Of a stretch of DNA of 64,000 nucleotides, positions 32,661 to 41,529 are shown piece by piece. How positions within the stretch are numbered: position 1 is the stretch's first letter; every line of letters begins with the position of its first letter. The stretch covers positions 1 to 64,000 of the forward strand of contig CAZSFQ010000002.1 in assembly GCA_964606165.1 (NCBI GenBank), in the 5' to 3' direction. A program made the translations under genes and the position numbers. Origin of the DNA: UBA4923 sp964606165 (lineage in GTDB: Bacteria > Bacillota > Clostridia > Saccharofermentanales > DTU023). The notes under the pieces are model-generated. The model saw only the letters and a program-made list of their open reading frames with translations. It was not told the origin of the DNA and ran no database searches.

Positions 32661-33194
32661 ATGGCATTTGTTGAGAAAAAGGTTGATCACAGACTGGTAA
32701 GCCGTGAGCAGATTGACGCTTTCGTAGCCCGGCTGGGAAAACAGATTTCAGAGGACTACAGGGGGAAAGAGCTTTACCTCATCTGTGTGCTAAAGGGTTC
32801 ATTCATGTTCCTGGCTGACTTGATCCGCCATATCGATGTCCCCTGTGAGATCGATTTCATGTCGGTTTCCAGCTACGCCGGGGAGAAGAGCACCGGCATC
32901 GTCAAGATCAATAAGGACCTGGACAAGAATATCTCAGGCCGGCATGTCCTGATCATTGAAGACATTGTTGATACAGGCATTACCCTCGACCATCTGATGA
33001 ACCTTTTGTCGACCAGAAATCCAGCCAGCCTTCGCATCGTCACCGCTTTTGACAAGCCGTCGCGGCGGCAGATCGATATCGATGTCCATTACGTCGGCAT
33101 GGAAATTCCCAATGAATTCATCGTGGGCTACGGCCTCGACCTCGACGGTTATTACAGAAACCTGCCTGACGTTGAGGTGCTGGCGGCTGATTAG
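32661..33194 (+). CDS. hpt: Hypoxanthine phosphoribosyltransferase
   Basis: 177 residues. It salvages hypoxanthine and guanine with PRPP. The PRPP-binding loop is VLIIEDIVDTGITL, the N-terminal loop is CVLKGSFMFLADL, and the flexible loop region SVSSYAGEKSTG and base-binding YVGMEIPNEFIVGYGLD are all present. It starts at ATG 32661 after GGAGGGAG. Upstream lies a GGGGAGG/CCTCCCC hairpin (32575-32594) in the 150-bp leader, and ftsH follows 50 bp later. Confidence 0.96.
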   Translation: MAFVEKKVDHRLVSREQIDAFVARLGKQISEDYRGKELYLICVLKGSFMFLADLIRHIDVPCEIDFMSVSSYAGEKSTGIVKINKDLDKNISGRHVLIIEDIVDTGITLDHLMNLLSTRNPASLRIVTAFDKPSRRQIDIDVHYVGMEIPNEFIVGYGLDLDGYYRNLPDVEVLAAD

Positions 33195-33244
33195 GGCATA
33201 AGATAAGAGGCAGGAATTATAATTACAGGAAACGATTTAAAGGC

Positions 33245-35185
33245 ATGAACGCACCGGAACAACGAAAATTTGGCGGTTTTTCATTCTATATCATCCTCAT
33301 GATCGTGATCATGGCGGTCACCTTCATGATGTCGCGTGGCGACCGCACCAAGGACGCTACGCTTTTTGACGTCGAACAGATGATTCGAAGCGGCACGGTC
33401 GAGTCGGTTACCATCGACGGGGCGACGCTCAATCTCAAGATGACAGAGAGCGCCGTCCAGGATGGAAGCCCCGCCAATGTTAAGAAGGATATTCCCGCCG
33501 ACTCCATCGACAGCTACCTTGAGATCCTCCGTCTGGCTGAGGAAGAGGGGTATATCGAGGCATTCGACTACAACAGGCCAACCGATTTCGGCAGTATATT
33601 GAACGGCATCATCATGCTGCTCATGCTGGTGTCACTCGGAGCCTTTGTCTTTATCTCCTACGCGAGAAGGGACGGTGACGGCAAAACGGCCCTGTCTTTT
33701 GGAAAAAGCAGGGCGACCCTGGCCGATCCGAGCCAGATCCGCGTGACTTTTGATGACGTGGCCGGCGCGGAAGAAGAGAAGGACGAGCTCCAGGAAGTCG
33801 TTGACTTTTTGCAGAATCCAAAGAAGTACGTCAGCCTGGGCGCCAAGATCCCCAAAGGAATTTTGCTGGTCGGTCCCCCCGGAACGGGCAAGACACTCCT
33901 GGCCCGGGCCGTGGCAGGCGAAGCCCAGGTACCTTTTTTCTCCATCAGCGGATCCGACTTTGTTGAAATGTTCGTCGGTGTCGGCGCGTCGCGGGTGCGC
34001 AACCTCTTCCTCAACGCTAAGAAGAAGGCACCCTGTATTGTCTTCATTGATGAGATCGACGCCGTGGGACGTCACCGCGGAGCCGGTCTGGGCGGCGGTC
34101 ATGATGAACGGGAGCAGACTCTGAACCAGCTTCTGGTGGAGATGGACGGCTTTGGCCCCAACGAAGGCGTCATTGTCCTGGCGGCCACCAACCGGCCCGA
34201 CATCCTCGATAACGCCCTCTTGCGGCCCGGCCGTTTTGACCGGCGCATTGTGGTCATGCGGCCCGACCTGAAAGGACGTGAGGCCATTCTGCATGTCCAC
34301 GCTAAGGACAAGCCCCTGGCAGACGATGTCGATCTGGGCGAAATCGCCAAGATTACGCCCGGCTTCACGGGCGCCGACCTGGCCAACCTCCTGAATGAAG
34401 CAGCCCTCCTCGCGGCCAGGCGCAATGACGACAAGGTGCATTACTCCGATATTGCCGAGGCTGTCTTCAAGGTGACCATCGGGCCGGAAAAGAAGAGCCG
34501 CGTCATCAACCCCGAAGAGAAGAAACTGACTGCCTACCACGAATCGGGCCACGCCATTGTGCTCAGGGAGGTGTCGACGACCGACCGGGTCGAACGGGTT
34601 TCCATTATTCCCGCTGGCGGCGCGGGGGGCTACACGGCCTTCAAGCCGAGTGAGGACATCTATTTCAAGACCAAGTCCCAGCTGACTGCCGAAATTATGA
34701 TGGCCCTGGGCGGCCGGGCCGCCGAGGATCTGGTCTTTGAAGAGATCAGCACCGGGGCCGGTGCCGACCTGAAGGAAGTGAACCGGATTGCCCGGGCCAT
34801 GGTGACCAAGTACGGTATGAGCGGCAGGCTGGGCAATGTGGTGACAGGCGATGAGGAGGAAGTCTTCATTGGCCGCGATTACGGCCATGTGAGAAATCAC
34901 AGCGAGGCGCTCCAGGCCGCCATTGATGAGGAAATCGCGGGGATTCTTGACCAGGCCTATACCGAAGCCAAGCAGATTCTGGCCAGCAACCGCGTCTTGC
35001 TGGATGAACTGGCGTCACGGCTCCTTGACAAGGAGAAGGTTGAATCGGCTGAGTTTGAGGCCATCTACCAGGAGTTCGCGGTTGACCCCAAGCCGCTTCC
35101 CGGCGAGGGCGCCCAGGATGTTTCGGTCGCGCCGGGTGAGATTGCCGCGCCGGTCGCCGAGGCCGGAACCGAAGAATCCAAATAA
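33245..35185 (+). CDS. ftsH: ATP-dependent zinc metalloprotease FtsH
   Basis: 646 residues. A membrane-bound AAA+ protease that degrades misfolded membrane proteins and regulators. Two transmembrane helices (about 10-28 and 118-137) flank a small extracellular domain. Walker A GPPGTGKT is at 210-217, the SRH region follows (NRPDILDNALLRPGRFD), and the zinc motif HESGH is at 432-436. The C-terminal tail is Ala/Glu/Pro-rich. It ends the dnaB-tilS-pepM29-hpt-ftsH group, followed by a terminator shared with murC. Confidence 0.97.
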   Translation: MNAPEQRKFGGFSFYIILMIVIMAVTFMMSRGDRTKDATLFDVEQMIRSGTVESVTIDGATLNLKMTESAVQDGSPANVKKDIPADSIDSYLEILRLAEEEGYIEAFDYNRPTDFGSILNGIIMLLMLVSLGAFVFISYARRDGDGKTALSFGKSRATLADPSQIRVTFDDVAGAEEEKDELQEVVDFLQNPKKYVSLGAKIPKGILLVGPPGTGKTLLARAVAGEAQVPFFSISGSDFVEMFVGVGASRVRNLFLNAKKKAPCIVFIDEIDAVGRHRGAGLGGGHDEREQTLNQLLVEMDGFGPNEGVIVLAATNRPDILDNALLRPGRFDRRIVVMRPDLKGREAILHVHAKDKPLADDVDLGEIAKITPGFTGADLANLLNEAALLAARRNDDKVHYSDIAEAVFKVTIGPEKKSRVINPEEKKLTAYHESGHAIVLREVSTTDRVERVSIIPAGGAGGYTAFKPSEDIYFKTKSQLTAEIMMALGGRAAEDLVFEEISTGAGADLKEVNRIARAMVTKYGMSGRLGNVVTGDEEEVFIGRDYGHVRNHSEALQAAIDEEIAGILDQAYTEAKQILASNRVLLDELASRLLDKEKVESAEFEAIYQEFAVDPKPLPGEGAQDVSVAPGEIAAPVAEAGTEESK

Positions 35186-35208
35186 AAAGAAAATGTTTTT
35201 GCCGCAAG

Positions 35209-35234
35209 TCGCCCGCTCCGGCGGGCGATTCTTA
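35209..35234. terminator. Bidirectional terminator between ftsH and murC
   Basis: TCGCCCGC / GCGGGCGA stem with a TCCG tetraloop, followed by TTCTTATT on the plus strand, and overlapping the last codons of the converging murC. Confidence 0.8.
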
Positions 35235-36824
35235 TTGGACCGCCTTCATGTGGTCGGTCCGGCCGGTCAAACGGTCGCCGACGTCGCGAAGATCCACCCC
35301 CATGATAAGGACAAGATCCCCGGGCTCGACGATTTTTCGAAGGTGTGCCTCCAGCGCCTCATTGGTCGGGAAGAATTCGGCGCGGCCGCCCAGCTGGTTG
35401 ATGCGGTCGCTGATATCTTTTGAACTGATGGACCGGTCCGTCTCGCGGTCGTCGTAGATCTCCGTCATCATGATGGGATCCACGTCCAGCATGGAATCAA
35501 CGAATTCATCGAAGAAGCCCCTGACCCGGCTGTGTGTCAAGGGCTGGAAGCAGACCCAGAGCCTTTTGGCAGGCAGCTGACGCGCGGCCTCGATGGTCAG
35601 GCGGACAGCCGAGGGATGGTGGGCGTAGTCGATGATGACCTGGGCGCCCTGGAATTGGCCGGCCCGGGTGAAACGGCCCTCGGCCCCCCGAAAAGACCGC
35701 AGTGCCCTTTGGATGGCCAGGGGCCCCGCACCGGCCAGGTCGGCGATGGCCACGGCCCCCATGGCGTTTTGAACATTGAATTCGCCGGGGACGGCAAGGG
35801 ACAGATCGATGAGGCGGCGGCCTTCCTTGTGGACTTCGAAGCAGGGCTCGCCCAGCTCGCTGTAGTGGAGTTTGTCGTAACAGTAGTCCGGCTTTTTCCC
35901 GCACGGAGTCCGGTCGGACGCCGAACCGAACCAGACGAGGGGCAGATGATCCAGATGGCCGGGGCGCAGATCGTCAACAAAGGAAAGCATTTTCCCCATA
36001 TCGGGATCATAGGCCGGCAGGATCAGCAGGGAGCCCCGGGGCTGGATGGCCGCGTATTGGGCAAAGGCCCGGATCAGATCATCATGGGTCCGGTAGCTGT
36101 CGATATGATCGTGAACCAGATTCAAAATCAGCGTTGCCGTCCCCTGGTAGTGAAAGAAACCGCGCTTGAATTCACAGGCCTCGGAAAGCAAAAACTCTCT
36201 TTGCCTCGTTTGCGGAAGGCGCACGGTCGTTTGGAAGTCGATCAGTTCAGCTCCCAGGTGAACCGTCGGGTCCATGCCGGCCTCCATCATCATGAGGGCG
36301 CACATGGCCGTGCAGGTCGATTTACCATTGGTTCCGCTGACGTTGACCACCTGTCGGAAAAGCCGGTTGACGGCACCCAGGAAGACGGCGCGCTCGACAG
36401 AGGGGATCCCGAGTTCCGCCGCCCGTACGCGCTCGGGATTGTCATCGAAGACAGCCTTGGAATAGACGACCAGGTCCGGCTCCATGTGGTCGATGTGGGA
36501 GCTGTCATGGTAATCGAAAAAGGTCAGGCCGAGTCCTTGAAGGTAGGCCGTCCTTGAATTGGGATTGGGGTCGGAACCGGCGCATAAAGCGCCCTCATGA
36601 TGGGCCAGTTCAGCCAGGCCGCACATGCTGATGCCGCCGATCCCTACAAAAAAGATCCGCTTGCCCGGAGCGATGAGCGAGGCGATCGCCCTGTAATCGG
36701 CAGGCTTGCTGCCTGTAACCGACTCGATTTCCGCCGGGGAGGCCTGGACCACCGCCTTGTCATCAAAGGAGGGAATGGCGCTGGGAATTTTCTCCCTGCA
36801 CAGCTGTTCAAATCGTTCTTTCAT
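35232..36824 (-). CDS. murC: UDP-N-acetylmuramate--alanine ligase, variant MurC
   Basis: 530 residues of the Mur ligase family: an N-terminal Rossmann domain (IFFVGIGGISMCGLAE), the central ATPase and the C-terminal domain (EGRFTRAGQF, IIDYAHHPSAV). It adds the first L-alanine to UDP-MurNAc. It differs from textbook MurC: an N-terminal extension of about 50 residues, P-loop GTNGKST rather than GTHGKT, and SEACEFKRGF where EADESD is usual. Such EACE-type MurC proteins occur in Clostridia, so this is probably a lineage variant, though a paralogue with another substrate is possible. ATG 36824 follows GGAG. It diverges from the ABC-F gene. Confidence 0.85.
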   Translation of the reverse strand: MKERFEQLCREKIPSAIPSFDDKAVVQASPAEIESVTGSKPADYRAIASLIAPGKRIFFVGIGGISMCGLAELAHHEGALCAGSDPNPNSRTAYLQGLGLTFFDYHDSSHIDHMEPDLVVYSKAVFDDNPERVRAAELGIPSVERAVFLGAVNRLFRQVVNVSGTNGKSTCTAMCALMMMEAGMDPTVHLGAELIDFQTTVRLPQTRQREFLLSEACEFKRGFFHYQGTATLILNLVHDHIDSYRTHDDLIRAFAQYAAIQPRGSLLILPAYDPDMGKMLSFVDDLRPGHLDHLPLVWFGSASDRTPCGKKPDYCYDKLHYSELGEPCFEVHKEGRRLIDLSLAVPGEFNVQNAMGAVAIADLAGAGPLAIQRALRSFRGAEGRFTRAGQFQGAQVIIDYAHHPSAVRLTIEAARQLPAKRLWVCFQPLTHSRVRGFFDEFVDSMLDVDPIMMTEIYDDRETDRSISSKDISDRINQLGGRAEFFPTNEALEAHLRKIVEPGDLVLIMGVDLRDVGDRLTGRTDHMKAVQ

Positions 36825-36833
36825 GGTCTCCAG

Positions 36834-36865
36834 TTTAGCACGTTCAAAGAGGCTCGTGCTAAAAT
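36834..36865. promoter_or_regulatory. Perfect inverted repeat and divergent -10 elements between murC and ABC-F
   Basis: TTTAGCACG (36834-36842) and CGTGCTAAA (36855-36863) form a 9-bp perfect dyad with a 12-bp centre. Each arm contains an extended -10: TGCTAAAAT toward ABC-F and TGCTAAACT toward murC. It may be two back-to-back promoters, an operator, or both. Confidence 0.6.
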
Positions 36866-36889
36866 GGCGGAGGTCCAGGGAGGTCGGTC

Positions 36890-38758
36890 ATGAGCATCGT
36901 TCAAGCAGATAAGCTTGCCAAAGCATTTTTGGGTCGGGAGATTCTGTCCGGTCTTTCTTTTGCTATTGACCAGGCAGACAAGATCGGTCTGATCGGCCAA
37001 AACGGCACCGGCAAAACGACCCTGCTCAATCTTATCGCGGGCAGCCTTCCGCCTGATTCCGGGGCCATCCACCGTTCCTGTTCGGCGGTCGTCTCCATGC
37101 TGAGCCAGCGGCCGCTGGCTTACGATCATCAGGGATTGGCCATCCTGGATAACCCGCGCTTCGTCCGCATGGAAGAGCGGATGCGGATCCTGCAAAGGGA
37201 AATGGACGCGGCGGATGGTCAGGAACTTGACGGGCTCGTTGCCGAGTTCGGCCAGCTGCAGCAGGCCATGGAGGATGAGGGCGCCTATGACTACCGGGCG
37301 CGCCTGGCCAGGAACCTGGCAGGCCTGGGCTTGACCGAAAAGCAGATGAATCAGCCCTGCCACACCCTCTCAGGCGGCGAGCAGATGAGGGTTTCGCTGG
37401 GCCGCCTCCTTCTTGAGCCCGGTGACCTGCTCCTCCTTGACGAGCCCACCAATCATCTCGACTACGACGGTTTGGATTGGCTGCAGCAGTATTTGCTGTC
37501 GAGGAAGGATGCCCTGGTGGTCGTCTCACACGACCGCTGGTTTCTGGATCATGTCTGCGGAAAGATATTCGAATTGGAAAACAGGCAGCTTTACACCTAC
37601 CGCGGCAACTATTCACAGGCCATGGAACAAAAGCGGGAGCGTCAGGCCCTGCTCGGCCTTACCATGGACCGGCTGGCCGGTGAGATCAAGCGCCAGGAGG
37701 CTGTCACCCAGACCATGCTGTCCCACCGCAAGATGAAGTCCTATCACTCGCGTGAAAAAACAGTTGACAGGCTCAAAGATCAGATGAGCCGGATCCAGAG
37801 CCAGGTCAATCCGGACCGCCGCATGACCTTCTCCTTCCTTGCGGCCGAAACGAAAAAAGATCAGAACCGCTTGCTGATTGGAGCCGAGGATCTCTCCATG
37901 GCTTATGACCGGCCTCTTTTCCAGGATGTATCTTTTCCTGTCCGCGCCAGGGACCGGCTGGCCCTGGTCGGACCCAACGGCTGCGGGAAGACGACCCTGC
38001 TTCATATCCTGCTGGGCCGCGCTGAGGCTGACACAGGCCGGATTTCCCTTTATGGGAATCCTGGCATCGCTTTCATGGGCCAAAGCGTCGACTTTCATGA
38101 TGAGACGCAGACAGTCTACCAATACCTGGCCCATTCTTTTCCCGCGTCCGAGACGCAGATCCGCGGCCGGCTTGCCCGCTTCGGCTTCCGTGATGAGGCC
38201 ATGGTCAAAGTCCTGGGCGCCCTGTCGGGTGGTGAACGCCACCGCCTGCACCTGTGCTCCCTCCTGGAGCAAAAACCTGACCTCCTGGTCCTGGATGAGC
38301 CGACCAACCATCTTGACATCGAGTCCAGGCAGCTCCTGGAGCAGGCCCTGGCTGAATTTCAGGGCGCGGTCATGGTGGTCAGCCACGACCGCTACTTTAT
38401 CCAGACGGTGGCCAAGTCGGTCCTGGGTTTTGTGGGTACGGATATCCTGCCCTTTGATGATTACGAATCCTGGTACCGGCAGCACCGCCTGTGGCTGGAG
38501 GAGACGGTGTACCCGGTCACCCAAAGAAGCGGGATTCCTGCCAGTCCGGCTGAATTGAGAAGGGCAAGGGCAGAACAGCGCCTGGCTTTGAGCCGGACCA
38601 AAAAAGACATTGAAATTCGGGAAGAGGCCTGCCGCCTCTTTGAGCAGGCCGATGCCTCCGCTCACAAGGCGGAAGACTATGAGCGCTATGCCGGTCTTTT
38701 GGGGGAGCTGGATGATCTCTATCAGCGCTATTTTGACCTGGAGGAAGAAATGGCCTGA
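36890..38758 (+). CDS. ABC-F family ATP-binding protein
   Basis: 622 residues with two ABC cassettes and no membrane domain. Cassette 1 has Walker A GQNGTGKT and signature LSGGEQMR; cassette 2 has GPNGCGKT and LSGGERHR; both have the LLDEPTNHLD-type Walker B. The interdomain linker (about 240-315) is helical and basic, and the C-terminal coiled-coil domain (about 545-622) is present. ABC-F proteins act on the ribosome, either freeing stalled complexes or giving resistance to ribosome-targeting antibiotics. The layout is like YdiF/Uup rather than a known resistance factor. Start ATG 36890 follows GGGAGGT. Confidence 0.92.
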   Translation: MSIVQADKLAKAFLGREILSGLSFAIDQADKIGLIGQNGTGKTTLLNLIAGSLPPDSGAIHRSCSAVVSMLSQRPLAYDHQGLAILDNPRFVRMEERMRILQREMDAADGQELDGLVAEFGQLQQAMEDEGAYDYRARLARNLAGLGLTEKQMNQPCHTLSGGEQMRVSLGRLLLEPGDLLLLDEPTNHLDYDGLDWLQQYLLSRKDALVVVSHDRWFLDHVCGKIFELENRQLYTYRGNYSQAMEQKRERQALLGLTMDRLAGEIKRQEAVTQTMLSHRKMKSYHSREKTVDRLKDQMSRIQSQVNPDRRMTFSFLAAETKKDQNRLLIGAEDLSMAYDRPLFQDVSFPVRARDRLALVGPNGCGKTTLLHILLGRAEADTGRISLYGNPGIAFMGQSVDFHDETQTVYQYLAHSFPASETQIRGRLARFGFRDEAMVKVLGALSGGERHRLHLCSLLEQKPDLLVLDEPTNHLDIESRQLLEQALAEFQGAVMVVSHDRYFIQTVAKSVLGFVGTDILPFDDYESWYRQHRLWLEETVYPVTQRSGIPASPAELRRARAEQRLALSRTKKDIEIREEACRLFEQADASAHKAEDYERYAGLLGELDDLYQRYFDLEEEMA

Positions 38759-38762
38759 CCGT

Positions 38763-38792
38763 TTGACACGCGGGCCCCACCTGTCGTATCAT
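38763..38792 (+). promoter_or_regulatory. Sigma-A promoter for rplU-prp-rpmA-obgE
   Basis: TTGACA (38763-38768), 18-bp spacer, TATCAT (38787-38792). The leader to rplU is about 80 nt. At its start a GC-rich sequence (GACCGC-TCCG-GCGGGG) is followed by six T; this may be the ABC-F terminator or part of an L21-type leader. Confidence 0.7.
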
Positions 38793-38881
38793 AGTCCGGC
38801 GACCGCTCCGGCGGGGTTTTTTAATGTTGCTTGAAAGCGGCAACCCTGGCTGGGCGAGACTTGAAAAAGGAGAGACCGCAT

Positions 38882-39196
38882 ATGAGCTACGCCATCATCA
38901 GGACGGGCGGCAAACAGTACCGTGTCGCGGAAGGCGACGAGATCTTCATCGAGACCATCGAGGGGGAGGCGGAGGATCTGGTGACATTCGACCAGGTTCT
39001 GGCCATTTCCGAGGGCGGACTGCTCCGTGTCGGCACACCTGTTTTGGAAGGTGCTACCGTCACGGGTGAAATTGTCAAACACGGGCGCGGCAAGAAGATT
39101 GTCGTGTTCAAATACAAGGCCAAGAAGGGCTACCGCCGTAAGCAGGGGCACAGACAGCCCTACACGCGTGTACTGATCAAATCGATCAAGGGTTGA
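38882..39196 (+). CDS. rplU: Ribosomal protein L21
   Basis: 104 residues of large-subunit bL21. Typical start MSYAIIRTGGKQYRV and C-terminal KKGYRRKQGHRQPYTRV. ATG 38882 follows AAGGAGAG; the longer frame from 38831 is read-through of the leader. First gene of the L21-Prp-L27-Obg operon. Confidence 0.97.
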   Translation: MSYAIIRTGGKQYRVAEGDEIFIETIEGEAEDLVTFDQVLAISEGGLLRVGTPVLEGATVTGEIVKHGRGKKIVVFKYKAKKGYRRKQGHRQPYTRVLIKSIKG

Positions 39197-39197
39197 C

Positions 39198-39542
39198 ATG
39201 ATCCGGGCGGCCTTTTCGCGTGACGGGGAGGGACGGATCGTCTCCTTCCGGATGGAGGGCCACGCCAGGGGATGGAGACCGTGGCCGGACACGATCTGCG
39301 CTGGCGTATCGGCCATCGCCCAGACTGTGATCGGCAGTTTGCAGGAAATCGCGGGCATCGAGCCCCTGTACTCACTGGAACCGGGAAAGATCAGCTGTTC
39401 GGTTGACTACCCGGAGCAGGCGGACAAGGCGGCGGCTGCCGCTACATTGATGGAGTCTGCCAGGATCGGGTGCATGCAGATCGAGAACAGTTACGGGTCA
39501 CGCCATGTGACCGTTATCGATCAAGCGTTGACAGACAATTAA
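39198..39542 (+). CDS. prp: Ribosomal-processing cysteine protease Prp
   Basis: 114 residues. Prp removes the N-terminal extension of L27 in Firmicutes. The catalytic His is in the MEGHARG motif and the catalytic Cys in DTICAGVSAIAQT. It lies between rplU and rpmA as in all lineages with extended L27, and the extension of the neighbouring L27 matches. The start is 1 bp after the rplU stop. Confidence 0.94.
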   Translation: MIRAAFSRDGEGRIVSFRMEGHARGWRPWPDTICAGVSAIAQTVIGSLQEIAGIEPLYSLEPGKISCSVDYPEQADKAAAAATLMESARIGCMQIENSYGSRHVTVIDQALTDN

Positions 39543-39552
39543 GGGGGAAACC

Positions 39553-39837
39553 ATGATTAAAGTTAATCTTCAGCTTTTGGCCCACAAGATGGGGATGGGC
39601 AGCACGCGCAACGGACGGGACTCCAAGTCGAAACGTCTGGGCGCCAAGCTTTCGGATGGCCAGTTCTGTACTGCGGGCAGCATTATCTACCGCCAGCGGG
39701 GAACCAAGATTCATCCCGGCATCAATGTCGGAATCGGCAAGGACGACACACTCTTTGCCAAAGTGGACGGACTGGTGCGCTACGAGCGTATCTCGCGAAA
39801 GCGTAAACAGGCCAGCGTCTATCCGGTCGAGGCCTAG
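39553..39837 (+). CDS. rpmA: Ribosomal protein L27 with Prp-cleaved N-terminal extension
   Basis: 94 residues. The N-terminus MIKVNLQLLAHKMGMGST carries the Firmicutes extension; cleavage by Prp is expected before Ala10 (LQLL then AHK), exposing the mature end that reaches the peptidyl-transferase centre. The rest is standard (RDSKSKRLGAKLSDGQ, GSIIYRQRGTKIHPG, DTLFAKVDG). Start after AAGGGGG. Confidence 0.97.
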   Translation: MIKVNLQLLAHKMGMGSTRNGRDSKSKRLGAKLSDGQFCTAGSIIYRQRGTKIHPGINVGIGKDDTLFAKVDGLVRYERISRKRKQASVYPVEA

Positions 39838-39874
39838 GCAAGGGAGCGGCGCAAGCCGCTCTTCATTTAGGGCC

Positions 39875-41140
39875 ATGTTTTACGATCACACGACAATCGA
39901 GATCAGGTCGGGCAATGGCGGCAACGGCGCCGTCTCCTTCCGGCGTGAAAAATACATCCCAAACGGAGGCCCTGACGGCGGTAACGGAGGCAGGGGCGGC
40001 AATGTCATCATCCGCGCGGACCGCGGTCTCAACACCCTTCAGGAATACCGGTTCAAGCATCATTTCGCGGCCGGCGACGGTGAGGCGGGCAAGGGCAGCA
40101 AGATGGCCGGCGCCAGCGGCTCTGACCTGGTTTTGAAGGTGCCGCCCGGAACCCTGGTCCTGCATTCGGAAAGCCGCGCCATGCTTGCTGACCTTCGCGA
40201 GGACGGCGATGAGGCTGTCGTCGCCAAGGGAGGGGCCGGCGGCCGCGGCAATATGAATTTCGCCAATCCGGTGCGCCAGGCGCCCCGTTTCGCGACGGCA
40301 GGAAAAACAGGCGAGACCCTGCGCCTTGACCTGGAGCTCCGGCTGCTGGCGGACGCGGCCCTTGTCGGTTTTCCCAATGCGGGAAAGTCCACCCTGCTCT
40401 CAGTCGTCTCGGCGGCCAAACCGAAAATTGCCTCCTACCCCTTTACCACCCTGCAGCCGATTCTGGGCCTTGTAGAGGTCGGCGGTGCCCGTTTTGTCCT
40501 GGTCGATGTCCCCGGCCTGATTGAGGGAGCCTCCGAGGGGGCGGGGATGGGCCATGACTTTTTGCGCCATATTGAACGCGCCCGCATCCTCATCCATGTC
40601 CTGGATGCTTCGTCCTTTGACGGGACCGATCCGCTCGAACGCTTTCATGCCCTGAATAAGGAGCTGGAGAAATACAAGAACCTGATCGGCAGGCGGCCCA
40701 TGTGGGTGGTCATCAACAAGACCGATATTGTTGATGAAGAAGAAGTGGCCAAGCTGAAAGACAGGATTGAGCGCGAGGGTTACCGAGTCTTTGCCTTGTC
40801 CGCCGCGACAACCACCGGCGTACAGGACTTCATCAAGGCCTTGGCAGCCGTGGTCCTGACCCTGCCCCTGCCCGAACTCGAAGAGGCTGAACAGCGAAAA
40901 ATCTACCGCTTCGATAAGAAATACGATTTTGAAATCAAGAGGCAGAAAGGCGTCGCCGCAGTCGAGGGGCCTTACATCCGCGAACTCATGCAGTCGACCA
41001 ACTTTTCCGACACGGAATCCTTCCGTCATTTCCAGAAACGCATCATTGAAAGCGGAATCCAGGACGCTTTGCTCGATGCCGGCGTCCAGGAAGGGGACGA
41101 GGTGCTGCTCGACGGCTCCTCTTTCGAATTTTCGCTTTAG
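39875..41140 (+). CDS. obgE: GTPase Obg
   Basis: 421 residues. The Gly-rich N-terminal Obg fold (MFYDHTTIEIRSGNGGNGAV) leads to the GTPase domain (G1 GFPNAGKST, G3 DVPGLIEGA, G4 NKTD), and the C-terminal OCT domain (about 345-421) found in Firmicutes homologues. It works in 50S assembly and stress response. ATG 39875 begins the conserved N-terminus; the longer frame from 39656 overlaps rpmA. A GAGCGGC/GCCGCT hairpin lies between rpmA and obgE. Confidence 0.97.
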   Translation: MFYDHTTIEIRSGNGGNGAVSFRREKYIPNGGPDGGNGGRGGNVIIRADRGLNTLQEYRFKHHFAAGDGEAGKGSKMAGASGSDLVLKVPPGTLVLHSESRAMLADLREDGDEAVVAKGGAGGRGNMNFANPVRQAPRFATAGKTGETLRLDLELRLLADAALVGFPNAGKSTLLSVVSAAKPKIASYPFTTLQPILGLVEVGGARFVLVDVPGLIEGASEGAGMGHDFLRHIERARILIHVLDASSFDGTDPLERFHALNKELEKYKNLIGRRPMWVVINKTDIVDEEEVAKLKDRIEREGYRVFALSAATTTGVQDFIKALAAVVLTLPLPELEEAEQRKIYRFDKKYDFEIKRQKGVAAVEGPYIRELMQSTNFSDTESFRHFQKRIIESGIQDALLDAGVQEGDEVLLDGSSFEFSL

Positions 41141-41241
41141 GTACAGCCAATCCAAAAGAGTGTCGTGTATAATATCCCAAATAAAGCCTGAAATACGGGG
41201 CGGTTCTCCGCTCCAAAGATTTTGGCTGAAAGAGGTAGATG

Positions 41242-41406
41242 ATGCAAAAATATGTTTGTGATGTTTGCGGCTATGTCTATGACCCCGAGTTCGGTGATCC
41301 GGACGGGGGCATTGAGCCCGGTGTTGCCTTCGAGGATTTGCCGGAGGACTGGGTTTGCCCGGTCTGCGGTGTGCCCAAGGAAGATTTTTCACCACTCGAG
41401 GATTAG
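41242..41406 (+). CDS. Rubredoxin
   Basis: A 54-residue electron carrier. It starts MQKYVCDVCGY and ends near WVCPVCGVPKEDF, giving the four iron-binding cysteines at 6, 9, 39 and 42 with classical spacing. An ATG at 41239 is equally in frame; 41242 gives better spacing to AGAGG. A TATAAT lies upstream at 41168-41173. The flavodiiron protein gene follows 120 bp later, so rubredoxin is probably its electron donor for reducing O2 or NO. Confidence 0.95.
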   Translation: MQKYVCDVCGYVYDPEFGDPDGGIEPGVAFEDLPEDWVCPVCGVPKEDFSPLED

Positions 41407-41529
41407 TTTTCACGGCAGGAATCGAACAGGGGGAGCCGCACTGAGGGCTCCCCGGCTTTCTTGAACGGATATTCGCATCCGGTCAAAGATGCGCGGCGCG
41501 ACAGGGGAGTGCCGGGAGAGGAGTGTTTT

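Noticed and set aside
33632..34900. 422-residue minus-strand frame opposite ftsH
   Set aside because: Antisense shadow of ftsH; no ribosome site, and it runs through the ATPase and protease motifs of the real gene.
35532..36557. 341-residue plus-strand frame opposite murC
   Set aside because: Shadow of murC; no promoter or ribosome site and no recognisable domain.
38795..38881. A specific named riboswitch in the rplU leader
   Set aside because: There is a leader with a GC-rich element and U-run, but I could not match a conserved aptamer core; reported only as a possible L21-type leader.
39656..39874. 73-codon N-terminal extension of Obg
   Set aside because: It lies wholly within or just after rpmA in another frame; the conserved Obg N-terminus starts at 39875.
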